DNA of 64,000 bases from Wurfbainia villosa (GCA_025175895.1 CM045990.1:44450658-44514657), one strand, 5' to 3'. Positions 21,335-32,959 are shown, numbered from the stretch's first letter. Notes: a model not told the origin generated them from the letters alone. Numbers and translations are program-made.

Positions 21335-22084
21335 TACGCTTCCACATCTCTTGTATACACAAGGCTCATCCGACTTTGAATAAATCCATATGATTGGATT
21401 ACCTCATCAAAGCGGATGTTCCAAGATCTAGAAGCTTGCTTCAATCCATAAATGGACCGATTAAGCTTACATACAAGATGCTCTTTGCCTTTAGCAATGA
21501 ATCCTCCGTTGCCGTGATATAGATGTTCTCCTCAAGACTTCAAGGAAAGCCGCCTTGACATTCATCCGCCATATCTCATAATCCATATGAGCGCTATAGA
21601 TAAGAGAATCCTGGATAGACTTAAGCATAGCTACGGAAAAAGGTCTCCTCATAATCGATACCCTCTTTCCGAGTATACCCTTTCGCAATAAGCCTAGCTT
21701 TGAAGGTCTCAACCTTCCCGCCTACTCCTCTCTCTCTTGTAGATCCACTTGCATCCAATGGTTTTTACACCATCGGGTGGCTCTACTAGCTCCTGCACTG
21801 ATTAGAATCCATAGATTCTATCTCAATTCATCGCTCTTTGCCAAGATATCGAGATCTCTATCTTGGATTGCCTCGCCATATGTCCAGGATCGTGTTCATG
21901 TTCACCAGGGACTAAGTCCCAAGACTCTCCCAAAAATATGAATCTGTCCGGTTGTCTAACAACCCTCCCACTACGACGAGGTGCCTCCTGTGTATGCTCT
22001 GTGACACGCGGTGCAGTGACTTGTGGTGTCTCCTCTTGTACCGGTGGTATCAAGTCGGACTTCGCCATCTCCTCAAGAACAATC
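21335..22084 (-). pseudogene. pol: reverse transcriptase N-terminal half of E6, frameshifted
   Basis: Fragments in different frames: RRSGRVVRQPDRF (about 21970), the typical linker between integrase and reverse transcriptase; then KARLIAKGY-like and MDYEIWRMNVKAAFLE (about 21590-21540), where the usual M-D-V-K Asp has become Asn. Several frameshifts; no continuous product. Confidence 0.8.
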
Positions 22085-23311
22085 CTACTTGGGCTTGTGG
22101 TTCATCACATAGTCCTCCTCTAGAAATCGGCATTCTGCACTCACGATCACCTTCCGATCTCTAGGACTATAGAATAAACCACCCTTCGTTCCCTTAGGGT
22201 AGCCAACAAACAAGCGCACTTCTGTACGAGATTCCAACTTACCAGCATCTCCCTTCAGCACATGTGCTGAACTACCCCAAATCCGAATATGTCTTAGACT
22301 AGGCTTTCGCCCAGTCCACAACTCTGTGGGAGTAGAGGGTACTGACTTAGATGGAACCAAGTTCAGAATGTGTGCTGTTGTTTCCAGAGCAAACCCCCAG
22401 AACGAATCAGGTAACTCAGAATAACTCATCATAGATCTGACCATCTCCATAAGAGTCCTATTCCTTCGCTCCGCCACACCATTCTGCTGGGGTGTGCCAG
22501 GTGCGGACAATTGGGATTGAATCCCAGCCTCTGATAAGTAACTCCTAAACTCTCCCAAGAGGTACTCGCCACCACGATCAGATCGTAATGTCTTGATACT
22601 TTTACCTTGACGGTTCTCCACATCAGCCTTGAATTCTTTGAACCTGTCAAAGCATTCAGACTTGCGGCGCATCAAGTAAATGTATCCATACCTTGAATAA
22701 TCGTTTATAAAAGAGACGAAATATTCAAAACCACCTCTTGCCTGGATAGACATAGGACCGCACAAATCAGAATGAACCAATTCTAACACATCTTTGGCTC
22801 TATACCCCTTGGCCTTGAAAGGCCTCTTGGTCATTTTACCTTCCAAGCAAGATTCGCAGGTTGGGAGATCCTCCACCACTAATGAACCCAAAGGTCCATT
22901 AGCTATCAACCTTTGAATTCTAGTTAGGTTAATATGACCAAGCCTTAGGTGCCAAAGATATGTTTGGTTCATTTGCGAAGGTTCTTTTCTCTTATTAGAT
23001 TTAGAAGATGAGCTATTTACTTCTATTTGCATCGTGGGAGTTTTTGGTTCAAGAGTATATAAATTGCCAACCAATGTACCAGAACAGATAATCTCCCTAT
23101 TCCTTTTTATAACCAGTTTGTCATTAAAAGAAACAGAATATCCATCCATAAACAATTTAGAAATTAAAATTAAATTCTTTCTAAAAGTAGGTACATAAAG
23201 ACAATTTCTCAAAACCAAAACTTTATTCCTATCAAAAGATAAATAAACGTCTCCCACTGCAATAGCCGCCACCTTTGAAGCATTGCCCATGAAGACGGTA
23301 ATCTCTCCTCA
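22085..23311 (-). pseudogene. pol: protease remnant and integrase of E6
   Basis: The open stretch 23290-22085 (401 residues) begins inside the protease domain (MGNASKVAAIAVGDVYLSF). The protease active site just upstream is damaged: SEPDHVCNTL stands where D-T/S-G-A-..-H-V-C is expected, and the frame shifts at about 23300. The integrase part is complete in motifs: zinc-binding H114-x4-H119 and C145-x2-C148, then D175, D238 and E274 with 35 residues between the last two (DD35E). It ends with the FVGYPKGTKGG and RDRKVIVS-type tail of copia integrases. Role: insertion of cDNA into the genome. The integrase itself could be intact, but it depends on a broken polyprotein. Confidence 0.9.
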
Positions 23312-24196
23312 CTAGTCGGGGTTTCGCTCGAACCCTCGCAAGGTATTGCAGACATGATCTGGCTCAGATCTACACACCGTAATCGTAGATAACACCGCTA
23401 AACATGTTTCAACAACTAAACAAGAAGATATACCTTTGTTCTTTCGCGGACACCGCTTTCCAATGTCCAAATTGCAAGTGAAGCACTTGCCTTTCGGCTT
23501 CTTCACTCCTGCCTTAGGTCCCACTGCCACCTTCTTCGCTCCACCTTGCTTCTTCTTCTTCTTACCTTTCAGTTTAGAGGAAGAAACCTTCTGAGCGACC
23601 ATGGCTTGAGAACTCTGACGAAAAAGCCCCTCTTCCGCCTGGAGTTCTGTCAGAAGCTTCGCCAACGAATACAACCTCTTGTTCATGTTGTAGTTGAGGC
23701 GGAACTGCTCAAAACTCCAAGGCAGAGACTGGAGAATGATATCGACCTGGGTTTCCCCATCGATCTCAGCTTCGAGGACTACCATCTCATTAAGATGAGC
23801 CATCATCTTGAGAACATGATCCCTAACGGGTGTTCCCTCGACCATGGTGGTCGTCATCAAGTTTCTCATTGCCTCCTGCCTAGCCACCCTACTCTGATGT
23901 CCGAAAAGTTCCTTGAGATTGAACATCCTATGGCTCGATGTCGATGTTGCAAAGACATTTGACGTAGATCCCAAAATGTAACACCGCGCCATCTCATCTG
24001 CCTTAACCCACTTCTTATAATGTTCTTTCTCCTTTTCATCAGAGTCATCGGTAGGCTTAGGAGGACAGACCTCGTAGAGTACAAATTTGTACTCTTCCTC
24101 AGTTAAGACAATATCCAGGTTTTTTTTTCAATCAATGTAGTTTGGACCAGCAAGTTTGTTTTCTTTTAAAATCACAGCAAGTAGGTTGAAAGCCAT
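23312..24196 (-). pseudogene. gag: gag of E6
   Basis: Start taken at the Met at 24196 (MAFNLLAVILKENKLAGPNY), which gives the standard N-terminus of copia gag; an in-frame TGA replaces the expected Trp shortly after (IDxKKNLDIVL). The remainder, 23992-23312, is open: the UBN2-type gag domain has EAMRNLMTTTMVEGTPVRDHV and ILQSLPWSFEQFRLNYN, then a lysine-rich tail. The zinc knuckle is defective: CFTCNLDIGKRC lacks the His and is shortened. The ORF continues to the damaged protease start and stops at 23312. Confidence 0.85.
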
Positions 24197-24352
24197 TTGA
24201 AAATCCTAAAAATCACAATGATCAAAAAATATTAGATTTCAAATATTATTGATTCCTCAAAATAATAAAATCCCGAAATCAACCAACACCTCAAAACACC
24301 GAGAATATCGCATGCCACGATAGTATGGACGTATACGAATTCTACATTTGTA

Positions 24353-24661
24353 AGAAGAGGTTTTACCCATTAATTTTATTATCTTGTCAACCTTACTTTT
24401 TGACAAATAAAATTAATAGTTGGTTCCTCTTTAGCCCTACAAATAAAAGCAGTGACTCCGATGGGGAGGATACTTTTATTTGCATCTAAGTGTGCACCAT
24501 TACACGATACTAAGTGAATTATTTCGGATTATGTGCCTTACCGATGGGGAAGTACACACGCTCCTAAATAATTTCTTATAACCATTATTTGACCTAGTGA
24601 TCCGTAAACAAACCCATCCGATGGGGAGGAAGGCACTCAAAGCCAACGCACAAGTTTGTTG
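24353..24661 (-). promoter_or_regulatory. series of hairpins in the E6 leader RNA
   Basis: Four consecutive inverted repeats in the transcribed leader upstream of gag. Arms: 24369-24380/24406-24417 (12 bp perfect), 24440-24449/24473-24482 (10 bp perfect), 24517-24524/24566-24573 (8 bp perfect) and 24607-24613/24654-24660 (7 bp perfect). The last three enclose the same loop motif CCGATGGGGA (plus-strand reading), although their stems are unrelated in sequence. Confidence 0.7.
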
Positions 24662-25235
24662 CATCACACGTCAAATTGTAATGGAAGTCGCGGGAATTAA
24701 TTAAAATATCCCTCTCCCACTTAGTAAATTGCAATCCAGGAATTTTAAACATACACAACATGCATATAAAACAAATAAGCAATAAATATGGAAAAAACAA
24801 AATTTTTTCCAACTATTATGGAATTGTCCTCCAATATGCATCCCGTCGTGTCGCCACCTCGTCCGCTCCACCTTTTCCATAAGTCACCAAAGAGTTCCGA
24901 GTCGAGATAAAACATTTTAATTTACATCCATCGATCCTATACTCCACGAAGGAGTGTACAAATCATCTAGATCGAAAGTAAACTAAAATGAGTGGCTAAA
25001 CAATGTCGTATTTAATTACAAAAATTAAATACTAATCTAGCCTCGTCAACCCCGAGGATTCAAATAATAAATTTTTACACACATCCATTCACATACACAC
25101 ACATGGCCATAATAGTCGGATCTTATGCCTGCAACCAAAGAGTTAAACTACGCATATCCTACTATTATCCGGCACATATAATATATGAAAAAGTGCATAA
25201 AAATTAACCGAATCCAAAACACACAAAACCGGAAA

Positions 25236-25252
25236 CTGTGGCTCTGATACCA
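25236..25252 (-). other. E6 primer-binding site
   Basis: TGGTATCAGAGCCACAG on the element strand, two bases after the 5' LTR; complementary to initiator tRNA-Met. Confidence 0.95.
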
Positions 25253-25254
25253 AT

Positions 25255-27368
25255 TGTCGGTTGGATGCTTCGGAGGCTCATTGGCTCCCATGTCCCCGGA
25301 TTAAAATTTTCACTAATGAAAGAATTAATCCGGATGGGTTGAGCTTCCTTAGCACAACCTATTCGTCGTCGTGCTAACAACTTGAGTGGTCGCTTGAACA
25401 AACTAGTTGTTCAAGCAACACAACTCTTCTAGTTGGTTAGCCGCGGAAGAGACGACGGATGGATCGCCGGTTTTTGTGTTTGTCTTCGGGGTCCATGATT
25501 ATACAATATATATTCATACACACACATGCATAATAAAAACAAATAAGAACATGCTCAGATCTGTACATAAAGTTTAAAATAACTTTATACCTTACGATCT
25601 TCTACCGTATGTCCTATCCTTCTCGTGGACGACGTGTGGACGAAGATCCTCCACGAGTAGAAGCCTTCTAGATCACTTTCTTCTCTACCTTGTCCGCTGC
25701 GAACAAAGAAAAGAAACCACAAATACCTTCCTATCTAGAACCGCCACCAAATTATGGAACTTGGTGTAACCACGCCAAGGAACTATTGGATGATGCGCCG
25801 CCAACTTCAAGTGTTGCACGCCACTTTGGAGAATGGGGGAAGAGGAAGAGAACCGCCACCAATGGGAGGAGAACCGCCGGCCAAGGAAGAAGGTAGAGGG
25901 CTCTATGATGGGCGCTGGCCAAGGAATGATAGAGGAGGATGGGCGCCGGCAATCAACTTGAAGGAAGAAGCTTGCCGCCCAAGCTTTGCTCCAAAACCCT
26001 AGCCGCCCAATGAACCCTAGCCGCCCACTTGTGGATGAACCAAACCCTAACTCCAATTCCTTGATCCTTCTTGCCACCCAACCCTAAGCATCTATTTATA
26101 GAATAGGGCTTAAGCCTCCTTTAATCTCCACCGATCTAGGATTTAATCTCCACCGCCGGATCTAGGGTTTTATCCCAACCGCCGGATCTAGGTTTAATCC
26201 CAACCATCGGATCTAGGATTTCATCCCAACCGTCGGATCTAAGGTTTCATCCCAACCGTCGGATCTAGGGTTTTATCCCAACCGTCGGATCTAGGGATTT
26301 AATCCCAACCGTCGATTCTAGGATTTCATCCTAACCATCGGATCTAGGGATTTAATCCCAACCGTTGGTTCTAGGGTTACATCCAACCATCGGATCTAGG
26401 GATTTAATCCCAACCGTTGGTTCTAGGTTTTGTTTTACATTCTTGGATCTAGACTTCACAAGGATTATATTAGGCTACGATAAGGACCATAAGGAGGAGT
26501 TGGGTCTTGGCCACCCGATGGATCGGAACCACACAAACTTGATCCATCAATGATGTTCCATTCCACTAGAGGATCATCATTGAACTACCTCACCAACCCC
26601 CATAAATTAATATGGGCTCCATTTATTATTTGTACATTAATCTCCCCGTGTTTAAGATATCGAATGTCCGTCAATTAATTGATTTACTGACCATCAATTA
26701 ATTAACATCTAATTCCTCGAGTAGTACCACTCAACCTTATCATCATGTTGACTAAGTCAACCAGCTGGGTTTACATGATGAACCTTATGAGCTCCTCAAG
26801 GGGACATCATCAACCTAATATATATGACACAGTTTCCTCCTATAATCAATGGCACACCATGTAAATAATATTATTTCCCAACTTACCAGGCATATTGATT
26901 TAATCCATCTAAATCTCACCCACTGGTAAATCAAAGAAATAAATACTAAGTACATGTGCCCGTTATTATATCGGGATTAAGAGCATGTACAACATAATAT
27001 CCGAGGTCCGATTCAATTATGTAGTCAGTACTAAATTGAATCACCTCTATGTCGGTCCTACTCAATACACCTAAGTGTACTAGTGTAACTCTATGTCCAA
27101 GATAAAACAATACCAAGCTACACTACAACCATGCCAATGGTTTGTCCAAAACCATCTTGGTTGTGAGCCTTTACTTATATTTTACAAGGTACTGATAACA
27201 TGATCTTCTGTGCCACACAAAGCACCATGTTATCTACAATGTAAAATATTAGACAATATGCACACATATATAATGAATATATAAAATGCAAATAATGATC
27301 ATGTGATTCTTATTTCAAAATAAAATGTTCATACAAAAAGAGCTAGGCTTTCAGTATACATTCCAACA
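25255..27368 (-). repeat. E6 5' LTR
   Basis: 2114 bp, the pair of 18185-20302. It contains a TATA box at about 26102-26091 and the upstream repeat array 26121-26432. Relative to the 3' LTR it lacks one to three bases at most CCGGCC sites between 25735 and 25860. Confidence 0.95.
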
Positions 27369-27373
27369 AGTTA

Positions 27374-28020
27374 TTCGTTTTGGCTTTCTATCTACTGTGT
27401 GTAGCTGATACGAGGGGTGACAACCCTCGTGTCAAAGATTTAGGAGAACTAAGGAGGAGCCTAGGGGTTAACCTCTCTTCGATAACTGCTATAGAAGGGT
27501 GTGATAAAGTCGGGAACGAGATACATTCCGATTCATCATAGGGATTGATTCGGCATCCTCGTACTGCCTACTCCATCCTAAAGCCGAGGGTCAATCTGGT
27601 ATGGAAGAGGTAGTTCTCGATAGATGCGAAGGCTCATCGGGAAAGTGTATGATGTCCCTTCCACAAGACTGTAGTTAGACGTCTAGACAACACCCAATTG
27701 ATAGCTTATTTTGCAACGCATAAGCGAAACCAAAATCCTAGAATTCTCTCCAAAGACTCGTAGAAACTCTTCTCTTCCTCTGTGTGACACCGTACTAGAG
27801 TTAAGACCACCGCCAATCCTCGTAATCACAACCGCTAGAACTAAACTCCAAACAAGAACATCCACTGAACAATCGGTACTCAAATCTCAATCCCTTTGAG
27901 ATCGATAATCTATTTATTACTTGATGACATCTGTGCACTTGCAAGCTTTGAGCGTGAGCGCGCGAGTCGAATCCTCGATGTTTCCCATCACAAGATTTGA
28001 GGTCGCGTTCGCATGCATCA
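27374..28020 (+). repeat. E5 5' LTR, right part
   Basis: Continues the LTR after the E6 TSD copy (27369-27373) and ends GCATGCATCA. It aligns with 43387-44031. No gene is present; the short ORFs here are chance. Confidence 0.9.
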
Positions 28021-28026
28021 AGTGTT

Positions 28027-28044
28027 TGGCACCGTTGCTGAGGA
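28027..28044 (+). other. E5 primer-binding site
   Basis: TGGCACCGTTGCTGAGG, a degenerate tRNA-Asp-type site 6 bp after the LTR, at the same offset as in E3. Confidence 0.7.
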
Positions 28045-28306
28045 CTGATTGATTCAATATCGAATCAAGAGGTGGATAGTTGGATCGGACTTAGGTTAGA
28101 TTTATGTTCTTGCTTTATTTTTATTTTTATTTCATTTACTTCAGCTTTAGATTTTCAATATCTAGATTAAGTTTAGATTAATTTAAGTAGTTACATTGCA
28201 TTAACCTTCAGTTTAAATTTTCTGCATTTGATTTAGTATTTTGACTAGTTTATTTCTTATTTTTGAGCATTAGGTATACTCCTAATTTAGTGTCTCGGTT
28301 CTTCAT

Positions 28307-30236
28307 ATGCATAGATGCTTAGGATCGAAAAATCTACTTTTGATAGACCCAGAAATCGAAAGAACCTACCATCACAGAAGAGCTGAGAAGAGAAGCATAG
28401 AAGACCTCGACGCATCTGTGGTAAACTTAGGTAGTCGACCCCTACGAGACTATGCATCCCCTAGTGCTAGAGGATATAAGCCGAGCATATCTGGACCATC
28501 AATTTCCAACAATTTTGAGCTGAAATATAATCTACACTCATACACATAGTCCAGCATAGCCAATTTGGAGGAGCTGCAACTGAAGATCCGAACCGGCACC
28601 TGGAGATATTTTTGGAAATATGCTCTATAATAAAATTCAATGGAGTACCTGCTGATGCGATCTGTCTGAGCCTATTCCCGTTCTCACTGCGGGATAAGGT
28701 GAAGACATGGCTCCACTCCCTTCCCTCTGGAAGCATCGCCATATGGGAGCAGTGTTAGCAGCAGTTCTTAAACAAATTCTTCCCACCAAGTAAGATTGCT
28801 CACATGCGCCATTTAATTACTAGCTTCTGTCAGAAGGAAGGGGAGCCCTTGTTCGAAGCCTGGGATCATTACAAAGGGCTACTCTATCAATGCCCTCATC
28901 ATGGTTTAGAGAGGTGGCTGGTGATCCACATATTCTATAATGGGATCATGTATGCCACCAAGGTGTCCCTCGATTTTGTTGTAGGAGGAGCATTGATGAA
29001 TAAAATTATCGAGGAAGCACAGAAGATGATCGAAGAGGTGGCCCAAAACCACTATTAATGGGCTTCCGAATGTAGTCATCCCGCTCCTGCAGCGGGTCGA
29101 TATGCTATCAACTCCGTAGACCACCTAGCGGCAAGGATGGATGCACTTAGCAAACAGTTCGACTCTCTAAATCCTATTTCTGCATGTGCGGCCAATACCT
29201 TAGCAATACGTAATTGAACGAAGCAAGGCAGGGCAGCTTAGACGAGAAGATCGAGCATGTTAATGTGGTTGGGGATCATAATCAAAGGCCCAACAACTCG
29301 TATTCCAACACCTACAATCCCGGATAGAGGAACCACCTGAATTTTTCCTATTGGAATAACTCGGGGAATTTCCAATCGTTCGGAGGATATGGGCAACAAC
29401 CACAGAAGGCTAGGCTAAAACTGATGATTGAAGACTTCATTGCTACTTAAACGAAGGCCAATGCAGAATTCCAGTGCCAACATCAGAGATCGAAAGAGGC
29501 AATTAGGGAGTTGAAGGCCTCTATCGATGGACTCGCGAGCCACACTAAAATGTTGGAAACGCAAGTGGCTCAAATAGCCCAGACCATGTCACATACCATG
29601 GATGGCTCTCCACCATTACCTGAGAAAAATCAGACTAAGGAAGAGGGAGTATGCGGTGAGAGATTAGGTCAGAAAAATAGATTCACCAAGGGGTGTGCAA
29701 CCATGATATCAATGTTACCAAATTAGGTTGAAATTGAAGATAAAATCCCATCCAAGCTAGAGAACCCTGGTGAATTTGTCATACCCTACATGATTTATGG
29801 TGAGATCGTAGATGAAGCACTATGTGACCTAGGGTCATCAGTCAGCGTGATGCCCTACGCACTCTATCTGAAGATGGGACTGAGTGACATCCAATCAACA
29901 GGCCTTGATATTCGCATGGCGGACGACTCAGTTAAGGAACCCATTGGCATGCTAGCATATGTGCCTATGGTCATTGAGAATTTTGTGATAGCCACAGATT
30001 TTATTGTACTAGACAAAGGACCAAACCCCCAAAATCCCATCGTTTTAGGAAAACCCTTTCTGTCGACTGTGGGAGCATTTATCGATGTGAAGGCACATAA
30101 AATCTCCTTGGAAGTAGATGACAAGATCATCATATTCAACCAATCGGAGTGTAGGCATCCCTTCGCAGATGGATATACCTTGTGCAAAGTAACAACTGCT
30201 TCACCTAAAGATAAAGTTTTCAAGACAGATGAATAG
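28307..30236 (+). pseudogene. gag-pro: gag-protease of E5, frameshifted
   Basis: Begins at the Met at 28307 with NLGSRPLRDYA as in E3. The capsid domain is in a second frame (28804-29058: MRHLITSF, EPLFEAWDHYKGLL, CPHHGLERWLV). A coiled linker and the protease share a third frame (29511-29726 and 29790-30236), separated by a single stop at 29724. The protease has CDLGSSVSVMP (active-site Asp at about 29826) and IVLGKPFLST. At least two frameshifts and several stops are present. No zinc knuckle was found. The protein ends at 30236, and the post-pol motif follows within about 60 bp, so reverse transcriptase, RNase H and integrase are absent just as in E3. Confidence 0.85.
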
Positions 30237-30289
30237 AGGTTTATAGAGCCTCCCGAGCCAAGTTGAGATAACGGAGTGTGGTCGAGCTA

Positions 30290-30340
30290 AAATACCTTAA
30301 ACAAAGTGCTTCTTGGGAGGCAACTCAAGTTTAGATTTTA
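30290..30340 (+). other. conserved post-pol motif of E5
   Basis: AAACAAAGTG followed by CTTCTTGGGAGGCAACTC, matching E3 at 9719-9671. In complete Athila-group elements a block of this type follows the pol stop codon. Confidence 0.6.
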
Positions 30341-30519
30341 TGTTTGTTTCCTATTAGTGTGTTGCATTCATTTGTTTTGAAGTTTGATTTATATTTGTTG
30401 AGCATGTTGCAATTTAAATTAGGACTAGAAAGGACTTACTAGGTAGATACGAAAATCAATTTTTTGAACCTACACGACAGAGCATGTAAGGAGAATTCGG
30501 ACCGTTGTGCACCATGGAA

Positions 30520-30640
30520 GAGAAATGGGGCGCACACGGCCCGATCGTGTGAATCCACATGGTTGTTCCTCACCTTCTAGCGGTGCACACGGGCAGACCG
30601 TGTGAATCCACATGGTCGTGGTGCGTGAGGTATAAGTAGG
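30520..30640 (+). promoter_or_regulatory. internal promoter-like block of E5
   Basis: Inverted repeats of the CACACGG..CCGTGTG type (30530-30620) are followed by TATAAGTAG at 30631, 130 bp before the ATG at 30768. The organisation copies that of the LTR U3 (inverted repeats, then a TATA box) and is conserved in E3. Confidence 0.55.
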
Positions 30641-30767
30641 CCACGCTGTGCGTTTTGCCCCAAAATGCGCCATGTGCTTTGATTTCTTTTTCCCTAGCCA
30701 TGTGAAATCGTCTTCCCCACCACCTAGGAGCCTCTCCAACCCTCAAGGAATCCCAATAGAAGCAAGG

Positions 30768-32259
30768 ATGAGTAGGACAAGGCAAGTGGCACCCCGATTT
30801 ACTACCGCAGAGCGAAGAACAAGGAGAAGGGGTGCCCCCACAAGCTTCAGAGGAAGGTGACACTCTTCCCTCCTTTGCATTTTGTGATAATGAGCATAGG
30901 AAAAGATTTAACATGCTTTCTACTAGGAGAATCACTGCCACTAGATATTTAGATGAAGATCTTTTAGAAACCCTATGTTTGTGGGGTGATATTCAAGCCC
31001 TATTTATAAAAATGGGATGGGGAGAGATCATGAGGATAAGACACCCAACTTACCCCAGAATAGTGCTAGAATTTTTAAGTTCATTGGACGCGGAGATTTT
31101 AATGGGAAGAGAGAGTGAAGATGGTAGGATTACCTTTAGGTTATTTAACATTGAACACGAATGGATATTACCCCAATGGAATGACTATTTTTGCTTGCCT
31201 AGTGGAGGAGAGAGGAGAACCCCTATTGGGTTTAATGCCCCGACCTTTTGGTCCGAATTGATGGGGGAGAGCGCTTATGACCCCTCTAGGGCCAAAGCCT
31301 CACACCTCCAAAACCCTATCATTCGGTACCTACACCGGGTTATGGCGAGTATAATTTTCAGAAGAGGAGAGAGTGACTGTGTAGTGAGAGCGAGTGAGCA
31401 GCTTTGCTTATGGGAAATGCTACAAGAAAGAAGTAGCATTGATGTAGGGTCCCACGTCATTAGACTCCTAGTGAAAATGGGCAAAGCGGCGAGGGGAGAA
31501 ATTATTTTAGGGGGCCTAGTTACCCATATTTGCCATAGGATGGGCTACGACTACACAACATTGGATAGCATAGAGGGGAGCCCTAGGATCGACCTACGAG
31601 TGTGTATGACAATGAAAATGATCGTGAGAGAGGGGCATTCCTTGTGCTTTGTAAGGAAAAACCTATCATCCCTTAGGCTCCCCGACCCCGATCGTACCAC
31701 CATATGAGGGTCCCTCCACTTCGGCACCCATCTCTCCCCCTGTACATCACTCTTCCTTGAGTCCACATAAGTATAGGATCCCACCTAGTCCACATAGAGA
31801 GTCTACACCTGCATCACCATCTTTTTCTACTTTTGAGCATGATGCAGGTACATCCGCCTACAATTTCTCCGAGTTCCGATCACGCCTTGACAACATATAC
31901 GCCGACCAGTAGACGCAGAGGCAACGATGGGAGAAGCATAGTGCCTATACATAGGCGGAGTTTCATGGCTTATGGGAGCACTTCCAGTGGGCTGAGGAGT
32001 TCTACGACGAGGCCCGTTTCTACTCCCAGGAGGAGGTTGCCCGTCTCCAGGAGGAGGCCATACATCGCAGGAGGTTCGGCAACACATGAGTGTCGAACAG
32101 GCACAGTGGGCCTGGGAGGAGGAGTATAGAGCAACCGCTGTATCCATCAGCTCTCAGATTGACCACATGTACATGTGGCATCAATGGCTGAGCACCATAT
32201 TTACCCAGGAGCCCGACATGCCGAGGCTACCAGACTTTCCACCTCGACCACCCTATTAG
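30768..32259 (+). pseudogene. Athila-type downstream ORF of E5
   Basis: Starts at the Met at 30768 (MSRTRQVAPRFTTAERRTRR). A C-run (CCCCC at about 30835) has one base too many relative to E3 and shifts the frame; the main open stretch continues to 31707. Conserved blocks: LSTRRITATRYLDEDLLE, a hydrophobic LEFLSSLDAEILMG, ITFRLFNIEHEW, GGERRTPIGFNAPTFW, DPSRAK, RYLHRVMAS, LCLWEMLQERSSIDVGSH and THICHRMGYDYTTL. A further frameshift near 31600 leads to a Glu/Gln-rich helical C-terminus (about 31960-32150) and a stop at about 32259. Function unknown: it resembles the uncharacterised ATHILA ORF family. I see no obvious signal peptide or clear transmembrane segment to call it an envelope protein. 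Confidence 0.65.
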
Positions 32260-32281
32260 AAGTATAGCTTCATACAAGTCT

Positions 32282-32302
32282 GGGGGGGGGGGGGGGGGGG
32301 GG
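32282..32302 (+). repeat. run of 21 G residues
   Basis: A pure G tract just after the downstream ORF, in the context AAGTCT-G21-TTTACCCC. Length is likely unreliable in any assembly. Confidence 0.9.
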
Positions 32303-32959
32303 TTTACCCCAAGTTTTGATTTATTTTGTTTCTAGCAGTAGTTTTTTTTTTTATACTTGCATGCTTAGTTTTAGTTTGCATACATTTGTTGATACATAGA
32401 GTGTTTAGTTTCTTTCAACACTTAGTTTTTGCTATCTTTAAGCTGCCTCAGTAGTATTATTAGGATCTCCTTACAAATTATTTTCATAGGTAGCTTAACT
32501 TTATTTATCTCATGGTATTTTATTTTATATACTCTAATAAATATTCTAAACTTGCACTGATTAGTTTTTATTTCTACACTTACACTTGGCAAATATTCTG
32601 AAAGGAAGAATCTAGTACATACGTAGTTATGATTCATCCCAGTAGTCTAGTACTTTGGAATCCATAGGTGACTCTAGATTTAACACTTTAGTTACTGGAG
32701 ATGCTCAGATTGTGTAAGCCCATTCGGAAAAATCAAAATTCCTGTGAGCAGGAGAAGAACAAAAGTTTATTTCTTTTCTTGAAAATAAAAAAGTTGTCGT
32801 GGGTGGAAATGGCTAGGTTCCCCTTTGAGACCGAGTTAGGTGAATGAGGAAACACCTACCAATTTCTCTCAATACCGAGCACGCCTTTGAGACTTTGTGC
32901 TAAATATAGGGAATAACCCTTGCTCAGGGCAGACCAGTGCCTAAAATCCAGAGACCTTA
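32303..32959 (+). other. E5 3' non-coding region, left part
   Basis: AT-rich, no ORF or RNA gene seen. Bases 32955-32959 (CCTTA) are the E7 TSD; the region resumes at 42399. Confidence 0.8.

Larger units (their letters stand above)
18185..27368 (-). mobile_element. E6: near-complete Ty1/copia element with 2.1-kb LTRs
   Basis: Minus-strand element of 9184 bp inserted in the E5 5' LTR, with TSD AGTTA at 18180-18184 and 27369-27373. Order on its own strand: 5' LTR (27368-25255), iMet primer-binding site (25252-25236), long structured leader (25235-24197), gag (24196-23312), protease remnant and integrase (23311-22085), reverse transcriptase and RNase H (22084-20336), polypurine tract (20316-20303), 3' LTR (20302-18185). 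Several stops and frameshifts make it non-functional. The LTRs are similar (a few per cent different by eye), with many differences being small indels. Confidence 0.95.

Noticed and set aside
30768..32259. Envelope gene of an endogenous retrovirus
   Set aside because: The position fits an env-like ORF, but I see no signal peptide, cleavage site or clear membrane anchor; called only an Athila-type ORF.
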